From positions 1 to 6,649 of the forward strand of contig JAUWCP010000133.1 in assembly GCA_030609245.1 (NCBI GenBank): a DNA stretch of 6,649 nt, read 5' to 3'. The stretch's first letter is position 1, and every line of letters begins with the position of its first letter. A model generated the notes under the pieces. The model had not been told where the DNA came from and made no database searches. It saw only the letters and a list, made by a program, of their open reading frames with translations. Made by a program: the position numbers and the translations under genes. Positions 1 to 4,506 of this stretch are shown here, in pieces. The stretch comes from Hyphomicrobium sp. (GTDB lineage Bacteria; Pseudomonadota; Alphaproteobacteria; Rhizobiales; Hyphomicrobiaceae).

Positions 1-546
1 CGGCGCCGGGAGGATCACGGCGATCCCGATGAGGTTCCAGACGATGAGCCCTCGCGGCCCCAGCACATTCCATTTGCCCGACAGGCCGAGCGCGAGCGCC
101 GACAATCCGAACAGGAAATCGGGAAAGCCGACGAAATAGCCGAAGAATGCCGGGAAGGCGCCGATAGACACCTTGTAGAGAGAGCCCAATGCGGCGATCC
201 GCAGCGCGTGGATGAGCACCATCGCGCGCGTGTGCCGAGACGCAATTGTCAGCAGCGCGTGGCGAAGGGAAGAGCTCGCCAACACCATAAACGCCGTTAG
301 CGCGATCGGCACGAGCGGCAGCCAAAGACCAGGGAGACGGCTGTAGAACACCTGTGTCTCGTAATCGCCCGCTATGGCCAAATGCGACGTGGTTACACCC
401 CAGGCGCCCAACGCCGCGAGCCAGCCGATGACCCACGCGAAGCCCTTTGGGCCGATCCAACGATGTCTGAGGCTGCTGGTGGCCAGCCACACCCAGAATG
501 CACCGAGAGCGGCGGCAAGAAAGGGAAGTGTCGATAGCTGGTTCAT
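1..546 (-). CDS. Uncharacterised multi-spanning membrane protein (3' end cut by window edge)
   Basis: The reading frame starts at the ATG at 546 and stays open for 182 codons to the window edge, so the C-terminus is missing. The product starts MNQLSTLPFLAAALG and is strongly hydrophobic. Likely membrane segments lie at about residues 5-22, 36-54, 72-91, 110-124, 127-156 and 166-182, so it is an inner-membrane protein. The second half (R116 followed by a Gly/Pro/Phe-rich stretch, FPDFLFGLSALAL, then WNLIGIAVIL) resembles, from memory, a recurrent uncharacterised bacterial membrane family with an R..G..(G)..P..FA..AG.GD...GL core and a WN.(L/I)G segment. No catalytic motif is visible and I assign no function. 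A GAGG sequence sits 10 nt before the ATG. The gene follows the NmrA-like gene on the same strand after 66 nt, so they may be co-transcribed unless the weak terminator between them acts. Confidence 0.8.
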   Translation of the reverse strand, partial: MNQLSTLPFLAAALGAFWVWLATSSLRHRWIGPKGFAWVIGWLAALGAWGVTTSHLAIAGDYETQVFYSRLPGLWLPLVPIALTAFMVLASSSLRHALLTIASRHTRAMVLIHALRIAALGSLYKVSIGAFPAFFGYFVGFPDFLFGLSALALGLSGKWNVLGPRGLIVWNLIGIAVILPAP

Positions 547-578
547 CAGAAGTGATCCTCGTAAGTATCGCTAGAGAC

Positions 579-597
579 AAAAATCGGCGCCAGGCGC
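579..597 (-). terminator. Possible weak intrinsic terminator after the NmrA-like gene
   Basis: Read on the minus strand, GCGCCTGGCGC can form a 4-bp all-GC stem with a 3-nt loop. It is followed two bases later by a run of five T. It begins 15 nt past the stop codon of the NmrA-like gene and lies before the start of the membrane protein gene. The stem is short, so termination may be partial or absent. Confidence 0.3.
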
Positions 598-612
598 TCG
601 CTGTGAGAGCGG

Positions 613-1728
613 TTAGACGACCGCGCGTGCCAGCGTCGAGGCAGCCGTACGATCAAGCAGATGGAGTTCGCTCCGCTCAGCCGACGCACGCCAGTCAGGG
701 TTGTCATGTGCGTGCACCGGATTTTTCAGAAGCGGATACCCTTGCTCGCGCTCGATGGCGTCCAGGTCGGCAGGGCGTGTCCCGAGCATGCGGAGCACAA
801 AAGCAAACGCATCAAGTTTGCTTCCCAACTTCAGACGTGGATGAATGAGGGCGGGGTTGGCGATATATCGCCGGGCAATGCTCTCGAAGTCCTCGGGCGG
901 AGCGCCCGTGACTTCCTGCACGTGGTCCGTGGGTGCGCCCAGTTCAAAGGCGCCTCCTTTGAGGGCCTCGGTATAGTAGCGCATCTGCGACATCTCAGAG
1001 AGCGGGAACCCCTGTGCCATTGCCGCTTTGAGGAATATCTTAAAGGGCACGTCGCGGTACTTGACGTTGCGGCCGAGCACTTTCGTAAGCGTTGCGGCGA
1101 TGTCGGCGGGAGAGAGCAGCTTCGGCCCCGTCGGCCGATAGCTCTTGCCGATATGCGGCCCCGGGTTCATCAGAACTCCTGCCGCGACGCGCCCGATGTC
1201 TTCGTTCGACGGCGGTGCGTTCAGCCCATTCCCAAAGGGAGCGGCCAGCATCCCCAAATGCGCGATCGCCGGCAGGCCCAATAAGTATGCAAACGCGAAC
1301 AGGCCTGGATTGATGTGGACCACGTCGACCGACGGCATCCACCGATACAGATTGTTGGCGAGCCAATGCTCTCGCGTAATGAATGACGGGTCTGTGGGAC
1401 TGGGAAGCCACTGACTCAAAAGCGCGACGGTTTCCAGTTTCGCGCTTTCCGCGGCGAGCGCAAAAACGGCGGCGTTGTGAAGCAGGTTGGGCGCGAAAGG
1501 CGGGCAATGGTAGGCGCGCTGAACGCCATCGAGGGCCATCGACACGTCTTGATAGTCGAGCATGTCGCCGATGAAGAGCTCGGCACCGGCTCTCTCGAGC
1601 GCTTCGGCGCGCGCGTCCCTGCGCCGGACAAATGCGCGCACGGGATAGCCATTTGCAAGTAGCTCCATCACTGTCGGCGCGCCGGTTCGTCCGGCCGCGG
1701 ACGTCACGAGAATTTTGGGTTTGGTCAT
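613..1728 (-). CDS. NmrA-like NAD(P)-binding protein (atypical short-chain dehydrogenase fold)
   Basis: The product is 371 aa. The N-terminal Rossmann fold starts KILVTSAAGRTGAPTV: S10-A-A-G13-R-T-G16 stands where the family has G-x-x-G-x-x-G, so the first glycine is Ser. The arginine cluster R35-R37 after the second strand suggests NADPH preference, and GDMLD (D55) fits the adenine-binding acidic position. The region with NPGLF, EDIGRVAAGVL and SPADIAATLTKVLGR is typical of NmrA/HSCARG-like proteins, which are redox sensors or NAD(P)H-dependent reductases. There is no clear YxxxK catalytic pair. About 70 residues beyond the usual ~300-aa core form an unrecognised C-terminal extension. I chose the ATG at 1728, not the one at 1734, because GGAG at 1736-1739 is 7 nt from the former and only 1 nt from the latter. 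The gene lies 59 nt downstream of the MarR-family regulator gene and has a matching operator in front. Fold assignment is firm; substrate is unknown. Confidence 0.88.
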   Translation of the reverse strand: MTKPKILVTSAAGRTGAPTVMELLANGYPVRAFVRRRDARAEALERAGAELFIGDMLDYQDVSMALDGVQRAYHCPPFAPNLLHNAAVFALAAESAKLETVALLSQWLPSPTDPSFITREHWLANNLYRWMPSVDVVHINPGLFAFAYLLGLPAIAHLGMLAAPFGNGLNAPPSNEDIGRVAAGVLMNPGPHIGKSYRPTGPKLLSPADIAATLTKVLGRNVKYRDVPFKIFLKAAMAQGFPLSEMSQMRYYTEALKGGAFELGAPTDHVQEVTGAPPEDFESIARRYIANPALIHPRLKLGSKLDAFAFVLRMLGTRPADLDAIEREQGYPLLKNPVHAHDNPDWRASAERSELHLLDRTAASTLARAVV

Positions 1729-1735
1729 CTTCATT

Positions 1736-1739
1736 CTCC
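1736..1739 (-). promoter_or_regulatory. Ribosome binding site that decides the NmrA-like start
   Basis: GGAG on the minus strand lies 7 nt before the ATG at 1728. The in-frame ATG at 1734 is only one base from it and is too close to use it. Confidence 0.7.
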
Positions 1740-1752
1740 ACTATCCCTCTTG

Positions 1753-1774
1753 AGTACGTGCACATGCACGTACT
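1753..1774. promoter_or_regulatory. Palindromic operator in front of the NmrA-like gene (probable MarR site)
   Basis: Perfect 10-bp arms AGTACGTGCA and TGCACGTACT flank a 2-bp centre (CA). The size and twofold symmetry fit a MarR dimer site. The same core recurs at 2252-2267 in front of the regulator gene. It lies in the 59-nt gap between the two genes, about 25 nt upstream of the NmrA-like ATG. Two near-identical long palindromes in the two upstream regions of a regulator/target pair are very unlikely by chance. Assignment to the adjacent MarR protein is inference. Confidence 0.8.
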
Positions 1775-1781
1775 TGGGCAA
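1753..1781 (-). promoter_or_regulatory. Possible internal promoter for the NmrA-like gene
   Basis: On the minus strand, TTGCCC (1776-1781) is followed after 17 nt by CGTACT (1753-1758). The -35 is fair and the -10 poor (3 of 6). The spacer and -10 coincide with the operator palindrome, which is the geometry expected for a repressed promoter and mirrors the arrangement in front of the regulator. The gene may instead, or also, be read through from the regulator's promoter. Confidence 0.35.
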
Positions 1782-1787
1782 AAAAAG

Positions 1788-2249
1788 TCAGGTGCTCCGC
1801 GCTTCGGCAATAGTCGCTGCGAGATCATCGAGAAAGCCGGACCAGCGCTTGTGCCCAAGCCCCGCAACAATCTTCGACTGCACCTTTTCCCAATGCGGCA
1901 GCGCGGCCTTGAAGGCTTTGGATCCTTTCGCCGTCAGTTTGATCCTGCGCACACGCTGATCCCGCTCGTTCTCGATCGTGATGAGGCCTTGCCCAGCGAG
2001 TGGCTTGAGGTTGCGCGTCAACGTCGTGCGATCCAAGACGAGGGCATCGGCGAGATGGGTCAGCGGTAGATCACCGCGCTTCGTCAACGTTGCCAGCACG
2101 GTGAACTGCGTTGCTTTCAATCCGGTTGGCTGTAGGGCGGCCTCGTACCTTTGGGTGACGACACGCGCGGCCTTGCGCAGGTTCGCGCATGTGCAGGCCG
2201 CCACATTGGTCGTGGCATGTCGCTCAGATTTTCTCTCTGACTGGCTCAT
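1788..2249 (-). CDS. MarR-family winged helix-turn-helix regulator
   Basis: The product is 153 aa, a usual MarR length, acting as a cytoplasmic DNA-binding dimer. After a short polar N-terminus, CTCANLRKAARVVTQ begins the dimerisation helix. LTHLADALVLDRTTLTRNLK (about 63-82) is the helix-turn-helix with its recognition helix, and ENERDQRVRRIKLTAKG (about 93-109) is the wing with the conserved D-x-R. C19 and C21 form a Cys-X-Cys; C21 and Y35 are 14 residues apart, like C15 and Y29 of B. subtilis OhrR (from memory), suggesting redox or electrophile sensing. I chose the ATG at 2249 because the frame upstream (TTG at 2285 and the codons after it) runs through a TTGACA -35 box and the operator palindrome. 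No Shine-Dalgarno precedes 2249, which fits a leaderless mRNA. It likely represses itself and the NmrA-like gene 59 nt downstream. The regulated signal is unknown. Confidence 0.92.
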   Translation of the reverse strand: MSQSERKSERHATTNVAACTCANLRKAARVVTQRYEAALQPTGLKATQFTVLATLTKRGDLPLTHLADALVLDRTTLTRNLKPLAGQGLITIENERDQRVRRIKLTAKGSKAFKAALPHWEKVQSKIVAGLGHKRWSGFLDDLAATIAEARST

Positions 2250-2251
2250 GT

Positions 2252-2267
2252 ACGTGCATATGCACGT
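2252..2267. promoter_or_regulatory. Palindromic operator at the regulator promoter (probable autoregulatory site)
   Basis: ACGTGCATATGCACGT is a perfect 16-bp palindrome. It matches the core of the operator at 1753-1774: the same ACGTGCA and TGCACGT halves with the same 2-bp centre, TA here. It ends two bases before the ATG at 2249 and covers the -10 element, so bound repressor would block RNA polymerase. Confidence 0.8.
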
Positions 2268-2285
2268 TCTTTGAGGCCTTGTCAA
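2257..2285 (-). promoter_or_regulatory. Promoter of the MarR-family regulator, apparently leaderless
   Basis: On the minus strand a perfect TTGACA -35 (2280-2285) is followed after exactly 17 nt by CATATG (2257-2262) as the -10, which matches only 3 of 6 positions. Seven bases separate this from the ATG at 2249, so transcription should begin at or next to the start codon. The weak -10 lies inside the operator palindrome. Confidence 0.65.
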
Positions 2286-2301
2286 GCCGAATTGCGGAAG
2301 C

Positions 2302-2314
2302 CGGCCCGTGGCCG
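2302..2314. terminator. GC hairpin between the small membrane protein gene and the regulator
   Basis: CGGCC and GGCCG form a perfect 5-bp stem around the 3-nt loop CGT. It lies between the stop codon of the gene at 2364-2960 and the -35 box of the regulator promoter, so it could separate the two transcription units. No T-tract follows on either strand, so an intrinsic terminator is only a possibility. Confidence 0.25.
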
Positions 2315-2363
2315 TGAGATTTGGGCCTTCTCAGTCAGGGAGCAATAGCGGACCCGCTTCTCC

Positions 2364-2960
2364 TCACACAATCCACAACACCATAAGAAGCAACGTCGCT
2401 GCCACGATTGCGAGCGGGTTCGTCAGGTTGGCCAGCGTTCCGGCCGCGAGCGCGGAGTAGGTGAGGCCGCCGCGCTCGATCGTCATCAACGCGCGGGCGC
2501 GCGTGTCGATCTCGTCCATGATCGCTTGTGCGTGCGCCAAGCTGCACACGTTGGTGAATTTCTCGGTGACCAAAATATAACGCGTGCCCTCAAGCGTCTC
2601 ATCGAGATTAAAGCCGGCAACGCAGGGGACATTCGCGAACTGGCGTGCGGTAGCCGCCGAGGGGATTGGCGAATGGTGCACGATGACAAACGCACGATAG
2701 AGATCGCCAAATGAGGGGCGGTCCGTGCGGGCGATATCGTCAGCAATCCGATCGCAACCCCCGCTCCACAGATATGACTCAGGATCGTCCTCGCACGTCA
2801 TGCGAACCGCATAGCCGTATGGCAGATCGGCCCGGCCCTGTTTGTCGCTGATCTCTATTGCGACGTACAAACCTGCGCCCGCCAGGCAGGCACCCGCGAT
2901 GGTACGCCAGTGACGGCGGATGAAGGCCGCCACGCTGCTCAAGCCAAAGTCGCCACGCAT
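2364..2960 (-). CDS. Uncharacterised membrane protein with two terminal anchors and a soluble central domain
   Basis: The product is 198 aa and I do not recognise it. It opens with a basic stretch (RRHWRT) followed by a membrane segment at about residues 20-37. A polar domain of about 130 residues follows, and a hydrophobic C-terminus (about 168-198, ending in PLAIVAATLLLMVLWIV) gives a second anchor. By the positive-inside rule the N-terminus is cytoplasmic and the central domain periplasmic. That domain contains four cysteines (56, 69, 113, 139), enough for two disulfides. No catalytic motif is visible. The ATG at 2960 is the only good start; the nearest purine-rich sequence (GGTGAGA) is rather far, about 11 nt, so translation may be weak. 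The ATG is preceded by the repeat-bearing intergenic region. Codon use looks genuine across the whole frame. Confidence 0.75.
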   Translation of the reverse strand: MRGDFGLSSVAAFIRRHWRTIAGACLAGAGLYVAIEISDKQGRADLPYGYAVRMTCEDDPESYLWSGGCDRIADDIARTDRPSFGDLYRAFVIVHHSPIPSAATARQFANVPCVAGFNLDETLEGTRYILVTEKFTNVCSLAHAQAIMDEIDTRARALMTIERGGLTYSALAAGTLANLTNPLAIVAATLLLMVLWIV

Positions 2961-3014
2961 CAGTGCAAATTCTCACCACCGTCCGCCAGGGACAAGGTTT
3001 TCAGCGCGCTGCCC

Positions 3015-3076
3015 AGAGCCTGATCGTTTCACTTGGACGCAATTAGCGCCTCCAAGTGAAACGTGAATCAGTCTCT
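3015..3076. repeat. Long inverted repeat (palindromic extragenic element A)
   Basis: The arms CGTTTCACTTGGA (3025-3037) and TCCAAGTGAAACG (3051-3063) are perfectly complementary over 13 bp. The stem continues inward as CGC/GCG past a 2-nt bulge, closing an AATTA loop. Outward, AGAGCCTGAT pairs with the complement of AGAGACTGAT, with one mismatch and a 3-nt insertion (TCA) in the right arm. The whole element forms one stem of about 25 bp. There is no T-tract, so it is not a typical terminator. Its size, position between genes and relatedness to the next element suggest a REP-like or miniature mobile element. Confidence 0.75.
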
Positions 3077-3088
3077 ACACTTTTGATT

Positions 3089-3104
3089 TAGGGTCTAGAC
3101 CCTA
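3089..3104. repeat. Perfect 16-bp palindrome
   Basis: TAGGGTCTAGACCCTA is perfectly self-complementary around a TCTAGA centre. Its last three bases are shared with the left end of the following inverted repeat. It could be a protein-binding site, or part of the target or end of the repeat element. Confidence 0.6.
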
Positions 3105-3178
3105 GAGCAAGATTCACTTATCTGTTGGAGATCGTCCGGGCTTGGTGAGCGATTCCATCAAGAACGATCTTGCTCTAG
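3102..3178. repeat. Inverted repeat with 12-bp terminal arms (palindromic extragenic element B)
   Basis: CTAGAGCAAGAT at 3102-3113 and ATCTTGCTCTAG at 3167-3178 are perfect complements separated by 53 nt. Inside, AGATCGT (3129-3135) and ACGATCT (3164-3170) offer a competing 7-bp pairing. Read inward from the right end it begins AGAGCAAGATCGTT, which lines up with AGAGCCTGATCGTT at the left end of element A. The two elements therefore look like diverged members of one repeat family lying side by side. Confidence 0.65.
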
Positions 3179-3353
3179 CGCCACTGGAAACGCCGGGCCG
3201 CGGGCTTTAGTAGGACGCACTCACTCCAATACCTACGGCCGATCTGCTCCACAACCTGTATTATACATGACGTGTAGAGACCGCCTTACGCGGGAGGTGG
3301 ACGTACGCTTAGACCCGTGAAAGTCTTTGCCAAGTGTTATGCAACAGGCTGGC

Positions 3354-3357
3354 GGAG
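3354..3357 (+). promoter_or_regulatory. Ribosome binding site that decides the start at 3365
   Basis: GGAG lies 7 nt before the ATG at 3365. A GTG at 3317 in the same frame has no such site, and the 16 extra residues it would add are basic and poorly hydrophobic, unlike the rest of the protein. Confidence 0.65.
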
Positions 3358-3364
3358 AAGAGCC

Positions 3365-3607
3365 ATGGAGCTGTTTTTTGGTGTTCTGATCGGATTGATC
3401 GTCGCGATTATCGCGATCCTGGTCTTCAGCTTCATCTTCATGTGGATTTGGAATCTGGTGGTGCCCGACGTCTTCGGCCTCAAGAAGATCACTCTCTGGC
3501 AGGCGCTTGGGATCTTAATCCTCGCTTCGATCCTGTTTGGCGGACACCGTGTCGTGCACGTTTACGCGCCAGCGTCACAGCAGGCGGAAGCGCCTATGCC
3601 CCTTTAG
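3365..3607 (+). CDS. Small two-helix inner-membrane protein, function unknown
   Basis: The product is 80 aa and starts MELFFGVLIG. A long membrane helix spans about residues 3-33 (Ile/Leu/Val/Phe-rich, ending WIWNLVV). A short linker, PDVFGLKKITLW, leads to a second helix at about 42-58 (QALGILILASILFG), followed by a short polar tail ending in QQAEAPMPL. The core pattern W-N-x-(V/L)-x-P-x-(V/I)-F-G-L-x-x-I-T-x-W-Q-A-L-G-x-L-I-L-x-x-I-L-F-G-G recalls, from memory, a widespread family of short uncharacterised membrane proteins, so conservation is expected. No function can be given. The gene stands alone, divergent from the gene ending at 2364 and convergent with the exported protein gene. The start rests on the GGAG at 3354-3357. 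Confidence 0.8.
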   Translation: MELFFGVLIGLIVAIIAILVFSFIFMWIWNLVVPDVFGLKKITLWQALGILILASILFGGHRVVHVYAPASQQAEAPMPL

Positions 3608-3616
3608 CACTCGTAT

Positions 3617-3649
3617 GTTTGGCAGATTGCATCTGCCGGTGTGCCAAAC
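3617..3649. terminator. Hairpin(s) between convergent genes, possible bidirectional terminator
   Basis: GGCAGAT and ATCTGCC (3621-3627 and 3631-3637) form a perfect 7-bp stem with a 3-nt loop. GTTTGGCA and TGCCAAAC (3617-3624 and 3642-3649) form an alternative perfect 8-bp stem that shares bases with the first. The structure lies 9 nt past the stop of the small membrane protein gene and 24 nt past the stop of the convergent gene. A T-rich tract is absent, so termination is inferred from position only. Confidence 0.4.
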
Positions 3650-3673
3650 GTGCGTTCTGCTTGGCACGCGCAC

Positions 3674-4177
3674 TCAGCACTTGCGCAGTTCTGCCGACAG
3701 CTCACGGAAATAGACAGAGCGATGCGGTAACACCGTAACCAACTGCTCGCAATTGGAGCCAGCAACCGCCATTTTGGCTGTAAAGAAGCGACCACCGAGC
3801 ATGACCTCGAAGCCGTCTTCGGTCACGACGCCGCGCACCGTGCCGTCGAGCGAGTTGATCTTGTCCTCCCAACGGCCGGTGACCTCCGTGCCATCAACCC
3901 ACAAGAGCGTCACTGCCTCAAGCCGGGTGACGCGGCCTTTGCAGCGCAGGCTTTGCTTCATGCCCGCACCATCCTTGGTGGGGCGGTAGGTGACGATGCA
4001 CTTGAAGCTTTCGGCGGACCCGGAATTGAGCGTCATGAGACCCTCGCCCGTCCAGCGTCCGGCAAGTCGGGCCAACGGGTCGGAGTCTTGAATAGCGGCG
4101 ATGTTGGATGTACTGGCGGCCATCAATAGAGCGCCGCCGCAAAGAAGCACTTTGAGAATACGAGAGGTACGAAGCAC
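3674..4177 (-). CDS. Exported protein with signal peptide, function unknown
   Basis: The product is 167 aa. Residues 1-27 form a signal peptide: basic MLRTSR, a hydrophobic core LKVLLCGGALLMAA, then a small-residue region that allows cleavage near residues 24-28. The mature part starts with a PLARLAGRWTGEG box and alternates short polar and hydrophobic strands, suggesting a small beta-barrel. It ends in ELRKC. Four cysteines remain after cleavage (60, 79, 143, 167) and could form two disulfides, which fits a periplasmic location. From memory, similar proteins with a GRWTGEG box and a Cys at the extreme C-terminus occur in Bradyrhizobium and relatives without assigned function. Start choice: GTG at 4177 has GGAGG 5 nt upstream; the in-frame GTG at 4189 has no ribosome binding site and would add a poorly fitting MEDL. 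The gene converges on the hairpin at 3617-3649. Confidence 0.8.
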   Translation of the reverse strand: MLRTSRILKVLLCGGALLMAASTSNIAAIQDSDPLARLAGRWTGEGLMTLNSGSAESFKCIVTYRPTKDGAGMKQSLRCKGRVTRLEAVTLLWVDGTEVTGRWEDKINSLDGTVRGVVTEDGFEVMLGGRFFTAKMAVAGSNCEQLVTVLPHRSVYFRELSAELRKC

Positions 4178-4202
4178 GAGGTCCTCCACTCCGGCAACCG
4201 GT

Positions 4203-4214
4203 TTGCTTAAGCAA
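4203..4214. promoter_or_regulatory. Perfect 12-bp palindrome upstream of the exported protein gene
   Basis: TTGCTTAAGCAA is perfectly self-complementary and lies 25 nt before the GTG start at 4177 on the minus strand. It is in the right place for an operator or a leader hairpin, but no regulator is linked to it. Confidence 0.3.
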
Positions 4215-4450
4215 GTGCTGATGCGCCTCTCGACTATGCACAGTCAGGATTAATGATCTGTTTACTTTCGCTCAGTGCGCGGGAAAAAGCCCTGCGTGCA
4301 TGGCCCCGGTGCGCCACCCCTCGTGACTTGCCAATTGTGCTGTGCGATCTGGTCAGCTTCTTGTCAGCGGGCAAAAAAGATGGCACGCAAAGTTGTAAGG
4401 GCCTGCCTAAACGGCGACGCTGCGTCCAGGCGACCGAGCGGACTGGGCTC

Positions 4451-4459
4451 TGCTATGAT
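4451..4459 (+). promoter_or_regulatory. Candidate extended -10 promoter for the mutase gene
   Basis: TGCTATGAT is a TG-n-TATGAT extended -10; the hexamer matches TATAAT at five of six positions. No clear TTGACA-like box lies 16-18 nt upstream, which an extended -10 can tolerate. Transcription would start near 4466, giving a leader of about 48 nt. Confidence 0.45.
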
Positions 4460-4470
4460 TTGATAGAAGA

Positions 4471-4497
4471 CGGACGCGGCGGTTGCCACGACGTCCG
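4471..4497 (+). promoter_or_regulatory. Hairpin in the mutase mRNA leader
   Basis: CGGACG (4471-4476) pairs perfectly with CGTCCG (4492-4497), and GGC/GCC inside it closes a GGTT loop. The hairpin ends 3 nt before the GGAAGG ribosome binding site. It is too small for a cobalamin riboswitch and shows no B12-box. Confidence 0.4.
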
Positions 4498-4500
4498 AAC

Positions 4501-4506
4501 GGAAGG
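4501..4506 (+). promoter_or_regulatory. Ribosome binding site of the mutase gene
   Basis: GGAAGG lies 7 nt before the ATG at 4514, good spacing that supports this start. Confidence 0.65.

Larger units (their letters stand above)
2961..3364. other. Non-coding region with palindromic repeats
   Basis: No gene is supported between the divergent starts at 2960 and 3365. The left half is dominated by two inverted repeats and a perfect palindrome, listed separately. The right half (3180-3350) has no clear structure except an AT-rich patch at 3257-3270. That patch reads TATAAT on the minus strand (3260-3265) and TATTAT on the plus strand (3259-3264). Neither has a convincing -35 box at 16-18 nt, so these are only weak candidates for the two divergent genes. 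Confidence 0.6.

Noticed and set aside
661..1284. A 207-codon open frame antisense to the NmrA-like gene
   Set aside because: No recognisable protein features and no ribosome binding site; it mirrors the coding bias of the real gene.
1781..1787. T-run just after the MarR stop codon as an intrinsic terminator
   Set aside because: Six T residues follow the stop on the minus strand, but no stable hairpin precedes them.
1040..1870. A 276-codon open frame on the minus strand overlapping the NmrA-like and MarR genes
   Set aside because: It is rich in Arg, Ser and Ala with no domain pattern and is out of frame with two well-supported genes; it is a GC-rich shadow frame.
3015..3178. CRISPR array
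   Set aside because: The repeats are inverted rather than regularly spaced direct repeats and no cas genes are nearby.
3317..3364. GTG start at 3317 for the small membrane protein
   Set aside because: No ribosome binding site there and the added residues do not fit; GGAG with 7-nt spacing supports the ATG at 3365.
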